Notes: generated by a model not told the origin, from the sequence alone. Positions 38,324 through 48,182 are shown, counted from the stretch's first letter. The stretch is 64,000 nt of DNA from Chloroflexi bacterium bin20 (GCA_002238485.1 MPMG01000013.1:45748-109747), one strand, 5' to 3'. Numbers and translations: made by a program.

Positions 38324-38361
38324 CGTTGATAAGTTTACACTTTTTGCGCAATAAATCAACG
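38324..38361 (-). promoter_or_regulatory. Promoter with inverted-repeat operator of the XRE-ImmA gene
   Basis: On the minus strand TTGATT (38359-38354), 16-base spacer, TAAACT (38337-38332). The arms CGTTGAT (38324-38330) and ATCAACG (38355-38361) are a perfect inverted repeat that brackets the promoter. This is a good operator for autoregulation by the HTH of the XRE-ImmA protein. The right arm overlaps the end of the GT4 gene. Confidence 0.6.
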
Positions 38362-39534
38362 GCTACGGCTTAGCAATCCCGCATACACGCGCTCCATATC
38401 CGCCGCCGCCCGCGTCCAGCTGTACCGTTCCCGCGCCAGCAGCCGAGCCTGCGCGCCCATTTGCTGCCGCGCCTGTTCATCACGCAGAAGCAAACGCAGC
38501 TTGTCCGCGAAAGCCGCCACTGTCGCTTCGGCCACGAATCCAGCGCCGGCTTCCGCGACTTCGTCCATGTTGCAGCCTGGCGAGAGCAGGACTGGCAATC
38601 CCGCTGCCAGCGCCTCGAGAACGGCGATCGACTGCCCTTCGCCAACAGCCGGCAAGGCAAAGGCATCCGCAGCCGACAGCGCGCCCAGTCGTTCAGAGCC
38701 ATCCAGATAGCCGGCGAAGACAATGCGTTCATCACCCGCCGCCAACTTGCGCAGCGCCCGCAGCATGCCTTCGTCAGGTCCCGCGATCAGCAAGCGACTA
38801 TCCGAGACATCGGCCGCCAGAAAAGCCCGCAACAGCACATCGACGCCTTTGCGCGCCTGCAAACGCCCCATGTACAAGACGGCCGGCTCTGTGCCCAAGC
38901 CATAGCGCGCGCGAAAATCGTCCACTGCCGGCAGCGAGTCGAATTCGCGCAGGTTCACGCCATTGGGAATCACACTGGTGACAGGCTGACGGGATGATCC
39001 CAGCGCCGCCCAGAGCCGCTCGGCTTCGACCCGTTCGGTTTCTGTCAAGGCGATGATGTGGTCTATGCTCGCTAGTAGACGCCGGCTCAAAAGCCGATCC
39101 CATCCCCGCTTGAGCCGACTTCGCCCGGTGCCTAGATTAAGTGTGCCATGCGGCGACAGCGCAATCGGCACGTTCATAGCCGCCGCAACGGGCGCAACCA
39201 GCAAATTCTCCGCCGTGCGCAGCTCGTGCAGGTGCAGCACATCGACATCGGCCAAGATGGCTTTGGCTGCCCTGCGCAGTCCCCGCGGCGTCGACAGGTT
39301 CAGCCCTCCCCGCAGCCAGACCGAGGCATTGCGACAGCGCAGGATGCGGATGTCACCGCGAGTCTCGTCCAGGGGACCGCTGTGACGGCGCCGCTGGTCC
39401 AATGCGTCTGTCGTCAAGATGGTGATGCGATGTCCGCGAGCTGCCAGCGCCGTTGCCAGCCCCTCTACCGCACGTACGACCCCGCCAAAAGCATAGGCTG
39501 GCGCGTAGTAAGGCGTCAGCTGCAAGATGTGCAT
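38356..39534 (-). CDS. GT4-family glycosyltransferase, 392 aa
   Basis: Retaining GT-B enzyme of the GT4 group. The N-terminal domain has LTPYYAPAYAFGGVVRAVEGL and the acceptor-side HELRTAENLL. The C-terminal donor domain has VLYMGRLQARKGVDVLLRAF and ESGQSIAVLEALAAGLPVL-type motif EGQSIAVLEALA. It adds a sugar from a nucleotide donor, probably in polysaccharide assembly. It lies 7 bases after the flippase gene and is transcribed with it. Confidence 0.88.
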   Translation of the reverse strand: MHILQLTPYYAPAYAFGGVVRAVEGLATALAARGHRITILTTDALDQRRRHSGPLDETRGDIRILRCRNASVWLRGGLNLSTPRGLRRAAKAILADVDVLHLHELRTAENLLVAPVAAAMNVPIALSPHGTLNLGTGRSRLKRGWDRLLSRRLLASIDHIIALTETERVEAERLWAALGSSRQPVTSVIPNGVNLREFDSLPAVDDFRARYGLGTEPAVLYMGRLQARKGVDVLLRAFLAADVSDSRLLIAGPDEGMLRALRKLAAGDERIVFAGYLDGSERLGALSAADAFALPAVGEGQSIAVLEALAAGLPVLLSPGCNMDEVAEAGAGFVAEATVAAFADKLRLLLRDEQARQQMGAQARLLARERYSWTRAAADMERVYAGLLSRSR

Positions 39535-39541
39535 GGGCAGC

Positions 39542-41074
39542 TCACCAGCTCAATTTCGTATCGCGCTTCCAGATGCGCCCCAGCTGCGAGCCGCCAGGCA
39601 GCGCCGCCACCAGCCGATAGAGCAGATCCAAGTCGTCCGCGCCCAGCACGCGCAAGGCCAATATGCCGCCCATATAGACGCAAAGCCCGCCCAACGCCGG
39701 CAGCGCGATGAAGGACTCGCGCAGCGCCAGCATCACTAGGCCGGCCGGCAGACAGAGCAGCAGCAGACGCGCAGCCTTGCCAGCCAATGCCAGCGCCCGC
39801 CAGCCCAGCGCCCGAAAGCTCGCCAACAGCAGCGCCACGATCAGCAGTTCGCCGACGATAGACGCGGCCACCGCGCCTCGCGCATCGCCCCAACTGAATA
39901 GCAGCAGCAGGGTCAACGCAACATTCAAAGCCAGGCCACAAGCGCGAATCGCCAGCAGATGCCGCTGCCGATTTTGGATGAGCAGCGCCTTGCTGAAGAC
40001 ATTGCCGAACATGGTGATGGCGGTGAACCAGATCAGCAAGCGCAGGATGTCTGCCGATGGCGCATACGTCTCGCCCAGCAGCGGCATGATGATCGCCTCG
40101 GCCAAGATGCTGATGCCCAGCGCCAGTGGCAGCCCGACCAGCAGCATATACAGCGCCAGTTTTTCGATCAAGAAACCAAAAATGGGGTTGCGTCCATCTT
40201 CGTGATAGCGCGAAAGCAAGGGATACGCCGCCACCAGCACCGAACTGCTGATTAGCTCGATCACGCCATAATTGATCACGAAAGCGACAACCAGGTAGCC
40301 CGTGATGCGTTCGCCCAGAATGCCGGTCGTAAGCAGCTTGTCGGCATGTTGGTAAGCCAGGGTAAGCAGCGATGCCAGTGCCAGCGGCGCGCTGTTGACC
40401 AGCAGCTTTCGGGCGAGGTCGCGATCCAGGGGGAAATGCGGTTTGATGCCGGCGCGCAAGTTCAGGCTCACCAGCGCCAGCGAGCGCAGAATGCCCGATG
40501 CGATAGCGGCTGCATACAGCCCCAGCAGCCCCCAGCCCAGCGTCAAAGCCAGCAGCGCCAAGCCGATTCGCAGGAAAATATGGACGATCTCGACAACCGA
40601 GGTCAGCACCATGCGCTCACGCGAGAGCAGCAGATCATAGGCCATGTTGCCGAAGATGTCGACGAAGAGGTTGAGCCCGGCCAGCGCCGCAAAAGCCCGC
40701 AACGTCTCGCTGTAGCCCAGCGACAGGCTGTTTATGCCCACATAGGCCAGCAGCGCCAGCAGCGTCTGCGAGAACAGCATGGCCGTCCAGTACTTGCCGG
40801 CTTTTTCTGGCGCGCGAGCGACATCGCGGATGACGATCAATCCCATGCTGAAGCTGGCAAGCGCAGCCGCATTCGCCATCAGCCCGCCGATTGTGCCATA
40901 GATGCCGTATTCACCCGGCCCCAGCCACAGCGAGAGCACCAGTTGCCAGCCAAAGAGCGCGCCTTTGCTGATCACGCTGGCGATCATCAAAGCGCTGATG
41001 TTGCGGACGGCGCGTCGGGCATCGCCTCCGGTCACGGATGTCGCGCCTGCCCCTCGACTTGTGTCGGATGCCAT
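39542..41074 (-). CDS. Polysaccharide flippase (MOP/Wzx-like), ~510 aa
   Basis: About 12-14 hydrophobic helices with the MOP-superfamily pattern: AVRNISALMIASVISKGALFGWQLVLSL at the N-terminus (~25-50) and a TQxLL/RxAL-type loop. Wzx-type proteins move lipid-linked repeat units across the membrane. ATG 41074 is preferred; a TTG at 41086 would add four residues. The 5' end faces the FolC-like gene (41140 onwards) across a short divergent gap. It works with the GT4 gene behind it in a probable polysaccharide unit. Confidence 0.85.
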   Translation of the reverse strand: MASDTSRGAGATSVTGGDARRAVRNISALMIASVISKGALFGWQLVLSLWLGPGEYGIYGTIGGLMANAAALASFSMGLIVIRDVARAPEKAGKYWTAMLFSQTLLALLAYVGINSLSLGYSETLRAFAALAGLNLFVDIFGNMAYDLLLSRERMVLTSVVEIVHIFLRIGLALLALTLGWGLLGLYAAAIASGILRSLALVSLNLRAGIKPHFPLDRDLARKLLVNSAPLALASLLTLAYQHADKLLTTGILGERITGYLVVAFVINYGVIELISSSVLVAAYPLLSRYHEDGRNPIFGFLIEKLALYMLLVGLPLALGISILAEAIIMPLLGETYAPSADILRLLIWFTAITMFGNVFSKALLIQNRQRHLLAIRACGLALNVALTLLLLFSWGDARGAVAASIVGELLIVALLLASFRALGWRALALAGKAARLLLLCLPAGLVMLALRESFIALPALGGLCVYMGGILALRVLGADDLDLLYRLVAALPGGSQLGRIWKRDTKLSW

Positions 41075-41139
41075 TTGCCTTGCCAAAACCCCTTGCAGCG
41101 GGCAGGATTGTGCCTGTGCCAGCCACGGAAACAGCGCCC

Positions 41140-42459
41140 ATGATCGACAGCATGGAATCGGCTATACGCTACATTTTTCAGACGCGCCGCCGCCTGGACA
41201 AAGCCCCGCGCGGACTCGATGAGTATACACGCGATACCGCGCCCACGCGCAGACTGCTGGAACGGGCGGACCTGTTGACAGAGCAGCGCGACTACATCGT
41301 CGTAACCGGCAGCCGCGGCAAAGGCAGCGTGTCCGCCATCGCCGCCAAGCTGTTGAGCGCCATGGGTCGACGCGCCGGCACGATCACCAGCCCGCACCTG
41401 GTGCATTGGAACGAGCGCATCCGTGTGGACGGACGCATGATCCCCAGCCAGGATTTTCTGCGCATCCTGCGCGCGCTGCAGCCGCATATCGACGCCGAAA
41501 TCGCTGGGCTGGAAGACAGCCAGTATCTCAGCCCGCAAGGCATCTTCCTGGCGATTGCGCTGCGCTATTTTGACGAGCAACGTGCCGATGTGGCTGTGCT
41601 GGAAGTGGGTCGCGGCGGTCGCTTTGACGATATCGCCATCGTGCCCAACCAGTTGGCGCTCTTCACGCCCATCTTGCTGGAACATACGGCGCTGCTGGGC
41701 GAGAGTCTGGCGAGAATCGCCTGGCACAAAGCCGGCATCATCAAAGCGGGCTGCACTGCCATCAGCCTGCCACAAGCAGACAAAGCCGCCGCGGAGCTAT
41801 ACAAAGCCGCCGCGCAGCATAATGCCCATCTGGTTATCTTGCCAGAGGACGAGCTGGCTGAGTTTGCGAGCCGCCGCGCCAATGGGCAAGTCATGCGCCT
41901 GCCCGAGTATGGCGAGCTCTACCTGCCGATGCTGGGGCGTTATCAGCTGGCAAATGCCACGCTGGCCATCCGCGCTGCAGAGCATTTCGGGCTGGATGAG
42001 ATAGCGCTGCGCAAGGGACTGTCGGCGGTGCAGTGGCAGGGGCGCGCGCAGCAGTTGGATGAGGCGCCGCGCATCTATATTGACGGGGCAATCACGCCGA
42101 CTTCCGCGCGTTCCTTTGTGGAGAGCCTGGGTAGTCTGTCTGCGCCGGTCGTTTCTATCGTTGGCGTCCCGCGAGACCGCGATTACAGCAACGTTTACAA
42201 TGTGATGGCGGCTGTCAGCGACGCGTTGATCATCACCGAAACCGACATCAACCCCAGCACGCGCTTCCCCGCCCGGCAGGATGCGCTGCAAGCCGCGCGC
42301 CGTGTCTGTGACGATGTGGGTTATGCCGCGAATCTGCCCGCGGCCTTTGCCCTGGCCCACAGCATAACCGGCGAAAGCGGCACGATCTTGCTGGCGGGCT
42401 CCTTGATGCTGATCGGCGAGTGCATGTTGCTGTGGGATGTCGATACGACGGTGATTTGA
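41140..42459 (+). CDS. Mur-ligase family, FolC-like (folylpolyglutamate/dihydrofolate synthase), ~439 aa
   Basis: It starts MIDSMESAIRYIFQ and shows the FolC P-loop VTGSRGKGSVSA, the central SPHLVHWNERI, and DVAVLEVGRGGRFDD, all close to FolC motifs, plus a C-terminal Mur-ligase domain. FolC adds glutamate to folates (and makes dihydrofolate). Sequence details (VGRGGRFDD versus the usual EVGLGGRLDATN) differ, so another ligase substrate is possible. The frame is open from 41038; ATG 41140 is the best start by similarity. Confidence 0.7.
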   Translation: MIDSMESAIRYIFQTRRRLDKAPRGLDEYTRDTAPTRRLLERADLLTEQRDYIVVTGSRGKGSVSAIAAKLLSAMGRRAGTITSPHLVHWNERIRVDGRMIPSQDFLRILRALQPHIDAEIAGLEDSQYLSPQGIFLAIALRYFDEQRADVAVLEVGRGGRFDDIAIVPNQLALFTPILLEHTALLGESLARIAWHKAGIIKAGCTAISLPQADKAAAELYKAAAQHNAHLVILPEDELAEFASRRANGQVMRLPEYGELYLPMLGRYQLANATLAIRAAEHFGLDEIALRKGLSAVQWQGRAQQLDEAPRIYIDGAITPTSARSFVESLGSLSAPVVSIVGVPRDRDYSNVYNVMAAVSDALIITETDINPSTRFPARQDALQAARRVCDDVGYAANLPAAFALAHSITGESGTILLAGSLMLIGECMLLWDVDTTVI

Positions 42460-42472
42460 ACGCGCGCGCCAA

Positions 42473-42501
42473 TTGACAATCGCGCGACATGTCTGTAGCC
42501 T
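42473..42501 (+). promoter_or_regulatory. Probable promoter of the cupin-metE-like-hisD-like operon
   Basis: A perfect TTGACA (42473-42478), 17-base spacer, TAGCCT (42496-42501). The -10 is weak, but the spacing supports a start of the cupin gene downstream at 42537 rather than at the ATG of 42489 inside the promoter. Confidence 0.45.
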
Positions 42502-42536
42502 CTGTGCCAGTGACAAAGGCAGAAAGGGCGGGGCGC

Positions 42537-43211
42537 ATGGAACATCCTAGGCAAACGCAGGCAAGCATGGCGGCGCGCATCATGCGCTTTGATGAGCTGA
42601 AGCACAAGGGCATCCCCATCATGTTCATCGACAGCATGCTGCCCGGGCACATGCGCATGAATTACGCTGTGATTGGCGATACCGCCGCCGAAAACCCCGA
42701 CTACAGCATCCAGCGCGCCATCACCGAGCCGCATCGTTACCAGATCGGCATGGCCTGGGCGCCGCCGGGTTGTGGTCCTGCCTGGCACAGTCATGATTAT
42801 GTCGAATCATTCTTCATCCTGACCGGTCCCTGGACATTTTATTGGGGCAACGAAAACGATCCCGACAAGGTCGAAGGCGAATTTGTGCTCAACGAATGGG
42901 ACATGATTTCCCTGCCGCCGGGCATGTACCGCAGCTTTGAATACAGCGGCGAAGAGATCGGCTGGTTCTTCGCCGTGCTGGAATCGCACCAGGTCTACGA
43001 GGGCAAAGACCCCTACTGGTCGCCCCAGGTCGAGGCGGCGGCCCGCGACAATGGTTATGAAGCCGATGCCAGTGGCAAAATGCTGCATCCGCCCGATTAT
43101 CAAGCGCAAAAACAGCGGCAGAACGATTTCCTGCTGCAGACATTCCGCGAGCGCACAGGCATCGAGCTGCGCGACTATCGTCCGCCACGCCAACCGGGAG
43201 GCAGCGCATGA
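42537..43211 (+). CDS. Cupin-domain protein, ~224 aa
   Basis: A single cupin with metal-binding pattern GPAWHSHDYVESFFILTGPW (first motif) and later PPGMYRSFEYS (second motif). The family includes dioxygenases, isomerases and binding proteins; activity unknown. ATG 42537 is used; an ATG at 42489 would add 16 residues. The stop overlaps the next start by 4 bases (43208-43211), so it belongs to the MetE-like/HisD-like operon. Confidence 0.78.
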   Translation: MEHPRQTQASMAARIMRFDELKHKGIPIMFIDSMLPGHMRMNYAVIGDTAAENPDYSIQRAITEPHRYQIGMAWAPPGCGPAWHSHDYVESFFILTGPWTFYWGNENDPDKVEGEFVLNEWDMISLPPGMYRSFEYSGEEIGWFFAVLESHQVYEGKDPYWSPQVEAAARDNGYEADASGKMLHPPDYQAQKQRQNDFLLQTFRERTGIELRDYRPPRQPGGSA

Positions 43212-44356
43212 AGACCAGCGCCGAACGCATTTTGACCACCCATGTCGGCAGCATGCCGCGTCCGCAAACCGTGGTCGACCAGCTATTTGCGCAAGACCAA
43301 GGAGAGTCTTACGATCCCGCCGAATTCGACCGAGTGATGCAAGCAGCCGTGCGAGAAGTGGCTGGCAAACAAGTCGCCGCTGGCGTCGACATCATCAGCG
43401 ATGGCGAGATGAGCAAGATCAGCTATGCAACGTACATCCGCCACCGTTTAACCGGCTTCGAGATAGACGAAGTGCCGCGCGCCACGCCCAAGGACCTGGA
43501 CGACTTCCCCGCCTACAAGCAGCGACTGGCTGACGCGGGCGGCACACCCAAATACCATCGTCCTGTCCTGCGCGATGCCATCGCCATCAAAGACCTGCAA
43601 CCGCTGGAAAAAGACATCGCCAACCTGCTGGCGGCGCGCGACCAGGCCGGCGCTGACGAAGCCTTCATGAATGCCGCCTCGCCCGGCGTCATCGCTGTCT
43701 TCCAGCCAAATGAATATTATGCCGATGACGAGCAATACCTGGGCGCGCTGGCGGATGTGATGAAAGTCGAATACGAAAAAATCACCGCCGCCGGCTTGAT
43801 TCTGCAAGTCGATTGCCCAGACCTGGCGATGGGACGGCATATTCGCTTCCGCGATGTCGATACCGCTACTTTCAAACGCGCCGCCCAGGCACAGGTCGAG
43901 GCGCTGAATTATGCGTTGGAAAATGTGCCCGCCGAGCAAGTGCGCATGCACCTGTGCTGGGGCAACTACGAAGGTCCGCATCATCATGACATCGACCTGG
44001 CAGAGATCATCGACATCGTGCTGAGCGCCAAGCCGCAAGCCATTCAGTTCGAGGGCGCCAACCCGCGTCATCAGCATGAATGGGCGATCTGGGCGCAGGC
44101 AGAAATCCCCGACGACAAGATCCTCATCCCAGGCGCGCTGGATACCACCACCAATTTCATCGAGCATCCCGAGCTGGTGGCGCAGTACATCGAGCGCTAT
44201 GCGGGCATTGTTGGGCGCGAGCGCGTCATCGCTGGCACAGACTGTGGCTTTGGCACATTCGCCGGGTTTGGCGCGGTGCATCCCGATATCGCCTATGCCA
44301 AGCTGCGTTCGCTGGCGCAAGGCGCGCAGATCGCCAGTCAACGTCTTTGGGCATAG
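43208..44356 (+). CDS. Cobalamin-independent methionine synthase-like (MetE C-domain) protein, 382 aa
   Basis: A TIM-barrel of the MetE/UROD C-terminal kind. The zinc ligands line up: H248-x-C250 in MHLCWGN, an acidic E in IQFEGANP and C346 in GTDCGFG. It opens [10 protein letters not shown]. Stand-alone versions are methyltransferases or C-S/C-P lyases in catabolic operons rather than the main methionine synthase. Here it lies between a cupin gene and a HisD/HpsN-like gene, which favours a dissimilatory role with a sulfur compound (inference). Confidence 0.75.
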   Translation: MKTSAERILTTHVGSMPRPQTVVDQLFAQDQGESYDPAEFDRVMQAAVREVAGKQVAAGVDIISDGEMSKISYATYIRHRLTGFEIDEVPRATPKDLDDFPAYKQRLADAGGTPKYHRPVLRDAIAIKDLQPLEKDIANLLAARDQAGADEAFMNAASPGVIAVFQPNEYYADDEQYLGALADVMKVEYEKITAAGLILQVDCPDLAMGRHIRFRDVDTATFKRAAQAQVEALNYALENVPAEQVRMHLCWGNYEGPHHHDIDLAEIIDIVLSAKPQAIQFEGANPRHQHEWAIWAQAEIPDDKILIPGALDTTTNFIEHPELVAQYIERYAGIVGRERVIAGTDCGFGTFAGFGAVHPDIAYAKLRSLAQGAQIASQRLWA

Positions 44357-44373
44357 CCGGGCGGAGGAAACTC

Positions 44374-45654
44374 ATGCCGATTCAGTACATCAAACGCGGC
44401 AAAACGATCGAACAGAAAGCTGATGCCGATGCCGCCGTCCAGGACGTTGTGCGCGGCATCCTCGCTGATATCAGCGCGCGCAAAGACGAAGCGGTGCGTG
44501 AACTCTCGCAATATTTCGACAACTGGAATCCCGCCGAATTCAAACTATCGGACGAGCGGATCCAGCAAATTATCTCGACGCTGCCGACGCAAGCCATCGA
44601 CGACATCAAGTTCGCCCAGGCGCAGGTGCGCAACTTCGCCCAGGCGCAGCGCGCTGCTTTGCAAGATATCGAGGTGGAAACGTTGCCGGGCGTCGTGCTC
44701 GGGCACAAGAATATCCCGGTCAATCGCGTGGGCTGTTATGTGCCGGGCGGTCGCTATCCCATGATCGCCTCGGCGCATATGAGCGTTGTCACAGCGCGGG
44801 CAGCCGGCGTCAAGCAGATCATCGCCTGCACGCCACCAATCAATAGGCAGATCCCCGCCGGCACGATCGCTGCCATGCACTTTGGCGGCGCCGACGAAAT
44901 CCATATCCTAGGCGGCGTACAAGCCCTGGCGGCCATGGCCTATGGCGCAGCAGGCATCGAGCCGGTCGATATGATTGTTGGTCCTGGCAATGCCTATGTC
45001 GCCGAAGCCAAACGACAGCTATTCGGGCTGGTGGGCATCGACCTGCTGGCGGGACCCACCGAAACGCTCTTGGTGGCCGATGACAGCGCCGATGCCGAAT
45101 TGTGCGCGACCGACCTGCTGGGGCAAGCCGAACATGGACCGACCTCGCCGGCTGTCCTGGTGACGACCAGCCGCGACCTGGCACAGAGCATCGAAGCCGA
45201 GATCGGCGCACAGCTGGAAAGATTGCCCACCGCCGACCTGGCTGGCGTCGCTTGGCGCGATTACGGCGAAGTTATCCTCTGCGACAGCGATGCCGAAATG
45301 CTGGAAGTCGCAGATGACATCGCCAGCGAGCATGTGCAAATCCTGACCCGCGACCCCGATTACTTCCTGCAGAACATGAGCAATTATGGCGCGCTCTTTT
45401 TGGGAGCAGAAACCAATGTCGCTTATGGGGACAAGGTTATCGGTACGAATCACACGTTGCCGACCAAGAAAGCGGCGCGCTATACCGGCGGGCTGTGGGT
45501 GGGCAAGTTCATCAAGACCGTCACCTACCAGCGCGTCACCGAAGCCGCCAGCCTGCTCATCGGCGAATATGGCAGCCGTCTCTGCGACCTGGAAGGCTTT
45601 ATGGGGCACAAGGAGCAATGCGACTTGCGCCTGCGCAGATACAGACGCGACTAG
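44374..45654 (+). CDS. HisD-superfamily dehydrogenase, HpsN (sulfopropanediol dehydrogenase)-like, 426 aa
   Basis: The HisD fold is complete: [42 protein letters not shown], the catalytic pair E253-H254 in GQAEHG, and IASEHVQI. The C-terminal block [19 protein letters not shown] differs from histidinol dehydrogenase (usually GTNHVLPT..ARF) and resembles HpsN, which oxidises 2,3-dihydroxypropane-1-sulfonate in four electrons. The GGAGG at 44363-44367 fixes ATG 44374; longer open frame upstream is the tail of the MetE-like gene. No other his genes are nearby. Substrate is inferred, not shown. Confidence 0.72.
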   Translation: MPIQYIKRGKTIEQKADADAAVQDVVRGILADISARKDEAVRELSQYFDNWNPAEFKLSDERIQQIISTLPTQAIDDIKFAQAQVRNFAQAQRAALQDIEVETLPGVVLGHKNIPVNRVGCYVPGGRYPMIASAHMSVVTARAAGVKQIIACTPPINRQIPAGTIAAMHFGGADEIHILGGVQALAAMAYGAAGIEPVDMIVGPGNAYVAEAKRQLFGLVGIDLLAGPTETLLVADDSADAELCATDLLGQAEHGPTSPAVLVTTSRDLAQSIEAEIGAQLERLPTADLAGVAWRDYGEVILCDSDAEMLEVADDIASEHVQILTRDPDYFLQNMSNYGALFLGAETNVAYGDKVIGTNHTLPTKKAARYTGGLWVGKFIKTVTYQRVTEAASLLIGEYGSRLCDLEGFMGHKEQCDLRLRRYRRD

Positions 45655-46403
45655 CCAGCGGGTGCATCTGCGTCGTCTGGCGGCGACAGATCAATCACGA
45701 TCGTGCCAGCCATTTTGTCGTGCCAGGCTTGCTGGTCATCGTCCACCCATGCCCAGATGAAACCCAGCAAAAATAGTTGGCTGACGGTGTAGCCAAAACC
45801 ATTGCGCAGCAGGGCATCCAGGATGGTGATACGCTTGCCATTTTGTTTCACCACACGCAGATTGAAGACCATTTTGCCCGGCGTCTGACCATTCAGGATG
45901 GTCATGAAAGCTGCCTGATAGAGGACGCTGAGCAGCAGGTTGTGCAGAATCGTGGCTTGCTGAAAATGCCGAAAAGCCGCTGTTGCCGCTTGTTCATCGG
46001 CGCTGTACAGGGCATCTTGCAGCGGCGCGAAGCTATCGTTGGCGAGCAGCACGAGCATGGTCATGGCAGAGATGATAGTCGCATCGAATAGCAGGGCGGC
46101 GAAACGCCTGGTCAAACCTGCCAGCTGTAGCGTCGGCTCTTTGCTTGCGGCCTGCACAGAGGCTCTATCGTCGGGCGGCTGCATATCGCGCAGTTCTTCG
46201 CTTGCCCGCGCATGGTCGGGGTCGAGCTGCAGCGCCTTCTGCAAGAATTCGACGCGCTGTCCATGATTGCGTGAAGCCAGCGAAGCCAGGTAATAGGCGG
46301 CCGCGCTGGGCTTTTCTGCCAATTCCTCAGCTGCCAGGGCCCGCGCCTCGTCCATGCGGAATTCGTCAAGCGCCCGCTGGATCGCCGCCAGTCTGTCCGC
46401 CAT
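45651..46403 (-). CDS. RDD-family membrane protein with N-terminal TPR-like segment, 250 aa
   Basis: Residues ~1-75 form helical repeats with TPR-like sequence ([17 protein letters not shown]). The rest is an RDD domain with three hydrophobic helices, starting [19 protein letters not shown] and including [17 protein letters not shown] proteins are poorly understood; some are Na+/H+ antiporters. Start at ATG 46403. Its stop overlaps the HisD-like gene convergently by 4 bases. Confidence 0.8.
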   Translation of the reverse strand: MADRLAAIQRALDEFRMDEARALAAEELAEKPSAAAYYLASLASRNHGQRVEFLQKALQLDPDHARASEELRDMQPPDDRASVQAASKEPTLQLAGLTRRFAALLFDATIISAMTMLVLLANDSFAPLQDALYSADEQAATAAFRHFQQATILHNLLLSVLYQAAFMTILNGQTPGKMVFNLRVVKQNGKRITILDALLRNGFGYTVSQLFLLGFIWAWVDDDQQAWHDKMAGTIVIDLSPPDDADAPAG

Positions 46404-46460
46404 GCTTTTCCCTTGCCTGCGCCGCAATCCAGCCAATCATAACGCAAGTCAATGCGGCTG

Positions 46461-46469
46461 TGGTACGAT
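46461..46469 (+). promoter_or_regulatory. Extended -10 promoter of the nadE operon
   Basis: TGG-TACGAT lies 37 bases before the ATG at 46507, facing the hypothetical gene and nadE. No clear -35. Confidence 0.4.
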
Positions 46470-46506
46470 TGGTGGCGCAATCGTGGGGGGGGCGGAAGAG
46501 CAGTCC

Positions 46507-46872
46507 ATGGACGAGCTTCGGCAGAGAATCGGCAGCAGCAAAGCCGGCCGGCGTTTCATCGCCCAAATGCGCTTCTATAACGACGGCGACTTTCGGCGGC
46601 TGCGTGGATTCATGCGCAGCGGCTATTATGACCTGGCGCTGCTGCAAAACCCGGTCGAGCGCCGACTGCTCGACTTGAAAGCCGCGCGCAGATTGCACGG
46701 GCGTCTGAAGGTCGCCGAAATCGAGATGGCGGAAGAGTATGCCATTCAGCTCATCATGCTTGGCGAAAACAGAATCCGCCTGCGCCTGCGCCTGCGCGTG
46801 ACCGAAAGCTACCCGCATCTGGTGACCGATTATTCGTTGCAGCCACTGACGGAGCGCGTCAATGACCGTTGA
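46507..46872 (+). CDS. Hypothetical protein, 121 aa
   Basis: A charged, alpha/beta small protein starting MDELRQRIGSSKAGRRF. No signal, helix or named domain is recognised; the C-terminal half is rich in basic repeats (RLRLRLRV). It overlaps the nadE start by 11 bases, so the genes are co-translated. Its role near NAD synthesis is unknown. Confidence 0.55.
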   Translation: MDELRQRIGSSKAGRRFIAQMRFYNDGDFRRLRGFMRSGYYDLALLQNPVERRLLDLKAARRLHGRLKVAEIEMAEEYAIQLIMLGENRIRLRLRLRVTESYPHLVTDYSLQPLTERVNDR

Positions 46873-47725
46873 CACAGCCGCCAATCTGTTGCCACGTCTG
46901 CGCATCAACCCGGCGCTGGCCACGCGCATCCTGACCGGTTTCATCCGTGACAGCATCACCAAAGCCGGCATGCAGCGCGCGGTCATCGGCTTGTCGGGGG
47001 GCATCGACTCGGCGGTATCGGCCTACCTGGCGGCACAGGCGCTGGGCGCGGAGGAGGTGCTGGCGCTGCGCATGCCCTACAAGACCTCATCCGCCGACAG
47101 TCTGGCGCATGCCGAAGCCGTCATCGAAGGCCTGGGCTTGCCGCACTTGACCCTGCCTATCAGCGAAATGGCAGACCCGCTTATCGAGCGCTTCCCCGAA
47201 ATGAGCCGACTGCGTCGTGGCAATATCATGGCGCGCCTGCGCATGATCACGCTTTATGACCAGTCTATGGCATGGGGCGGGCTGGTCATGGGCACGAGCA
47301 ACAAAACCGAATTCTTGCTGGGTTACAGCACCATCTATGGCGACAGCGGCGTGGCGCTGCACCCGATCGCCGATCTCTACAAAGCGCAAGTGCGGCAACT
47401 GGCGAGGCATCTGGGTGTGCCCGGCGTCATCATCGACAAGCCGCCCTCCGCCGATCTGTGGGTGGGGCAGACCGACGAAGACGAGCTGGGTTTTACTTAT
47501 GACGAGGCGGACGCCGTCTTGTTCCTGCTGGTCGATGAGCGTTACACGGTGGACGAAGTTGCCGCCGAGGGCTTCGCGCGTGACTTTGTGGTGCAGATCT
47601 GGGAGCGCGTCAAAGCCAATCACTACAAGCGCACCATGCCCAATATCGCCAAGCTGAGCAAGCGCAGCATCGGGCACGACTTCCTCTACCTGCGTGATTA
47701 CACCGGACGCGCCGGACGCACCTGA
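46862..47725 (+). CDS. nadE: NAD+ synthetase, ammonia-dependent type, 287 aa
   Basis: An N-type ATP pyrophosphatase with P-loop GLSGGIDSAVSAYL, then the NaAD-binding GTSNKTEFLLGY and DLYKAQVRQLA, and KPPSADLWVGQTDEDELG. It amidates deamido-NAD with ammonia. There is no N-terminal nitrilase domain, so glutamine is not used directly. Length is normal for the short form. Confidence 0.93.
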   Translation: MTVDTAANLLPRLRINPALATRILTGFIRDSITKAGMQRAVIGLSGGIDSAVSAYLAAQALGAEEVLALRMPYKTSSADSLAHAEAVIEGLGLPHLTLPISEMADPLIERFPEMSRLRRGNIMARLRMITLYDQSMAWGGLVMGTSNKTEFLLGYSTIYGDSGVALHPIADLYKAQVRQLARHLGVPGVIIDKPPSADLWVGQTDEDELGFTYDEADAVLFLLVDERYTVDEVAAEGFARDFVVQIWERVKANHYKRTMPNIAKLSKRSIGHDFLYLRDYTGRAGRT

Positions 47726-47729
47726 GCGC

Positions 47730-48140
47730 CTACATGCCGTTGACGCGCGTCGGTTGAATCTTGTAGATGACGCGCTGTTCCATCCCCCGTCCTTCGGGAT
47801 TCCAGGCATAATAGTCGTCGTTGCCGGCATACATGCCCGAAAGCTTGTTGATGTGCGCCAGCGCCGCTTCGCTTTCGTCAAACTCGACCACTTCGCCGCG
47901 GATCTCCGCCCAGTGGAAGGCGTTCTGTGGATCGATGACTAGCACGGTGACTTTGGGATTGATGCGGATGTTGCGGTCTTTGCGCCGTCCAACCGCCGAG
48001 TTGATCCACACCTGGTCGCCCTCCAGGCTGGCCCAAACCGGCGTAACCTGGGGCTGTCCATCGGGGTTGCTGGTGGCGAAGGCGACGATGAGCGGTCGCT
48101 CAAGCAGATCTTTGAGATTGTCTGGTATAGCAGCCGACAT
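47730..48140 (-). CDS. F420/FMN-dependent PPOX-family protein, 136 aa
   Basis: A split-barrel flavoprotein of the pyridoxamine-oxidase-like family: LIVAFATSNPDGQPQVTPVW, DQVWINSAVGRRKDRNI, HWAEIRGEVVEF. The pattern is that of the 'PPOX class F420-dependent' group. Chloroflexota make F420, which fits, but FMN or haem use cannot be excluded. An extended -10 (48191-48183) and AAGGAG site precede it. Confidence 0.8.
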   Translation of the reverse strand: MSAAIPDNLKDLLERPLIVAFATSNPDGQPQVTPVWASLEGDQVWINSAVGRRKDRNIRINPKVTVLVIDPQNAFHWAEIRGEVVEFDESEAALAHINKLSGMYAGNDDYYAWNPEGRGMEQRVIYKIQPTRVNGM

Positions 48141-48182
48141 GGGCAGTTTCTCCTTGACTGGATAAGGCGTGCAGTGCGGCGC

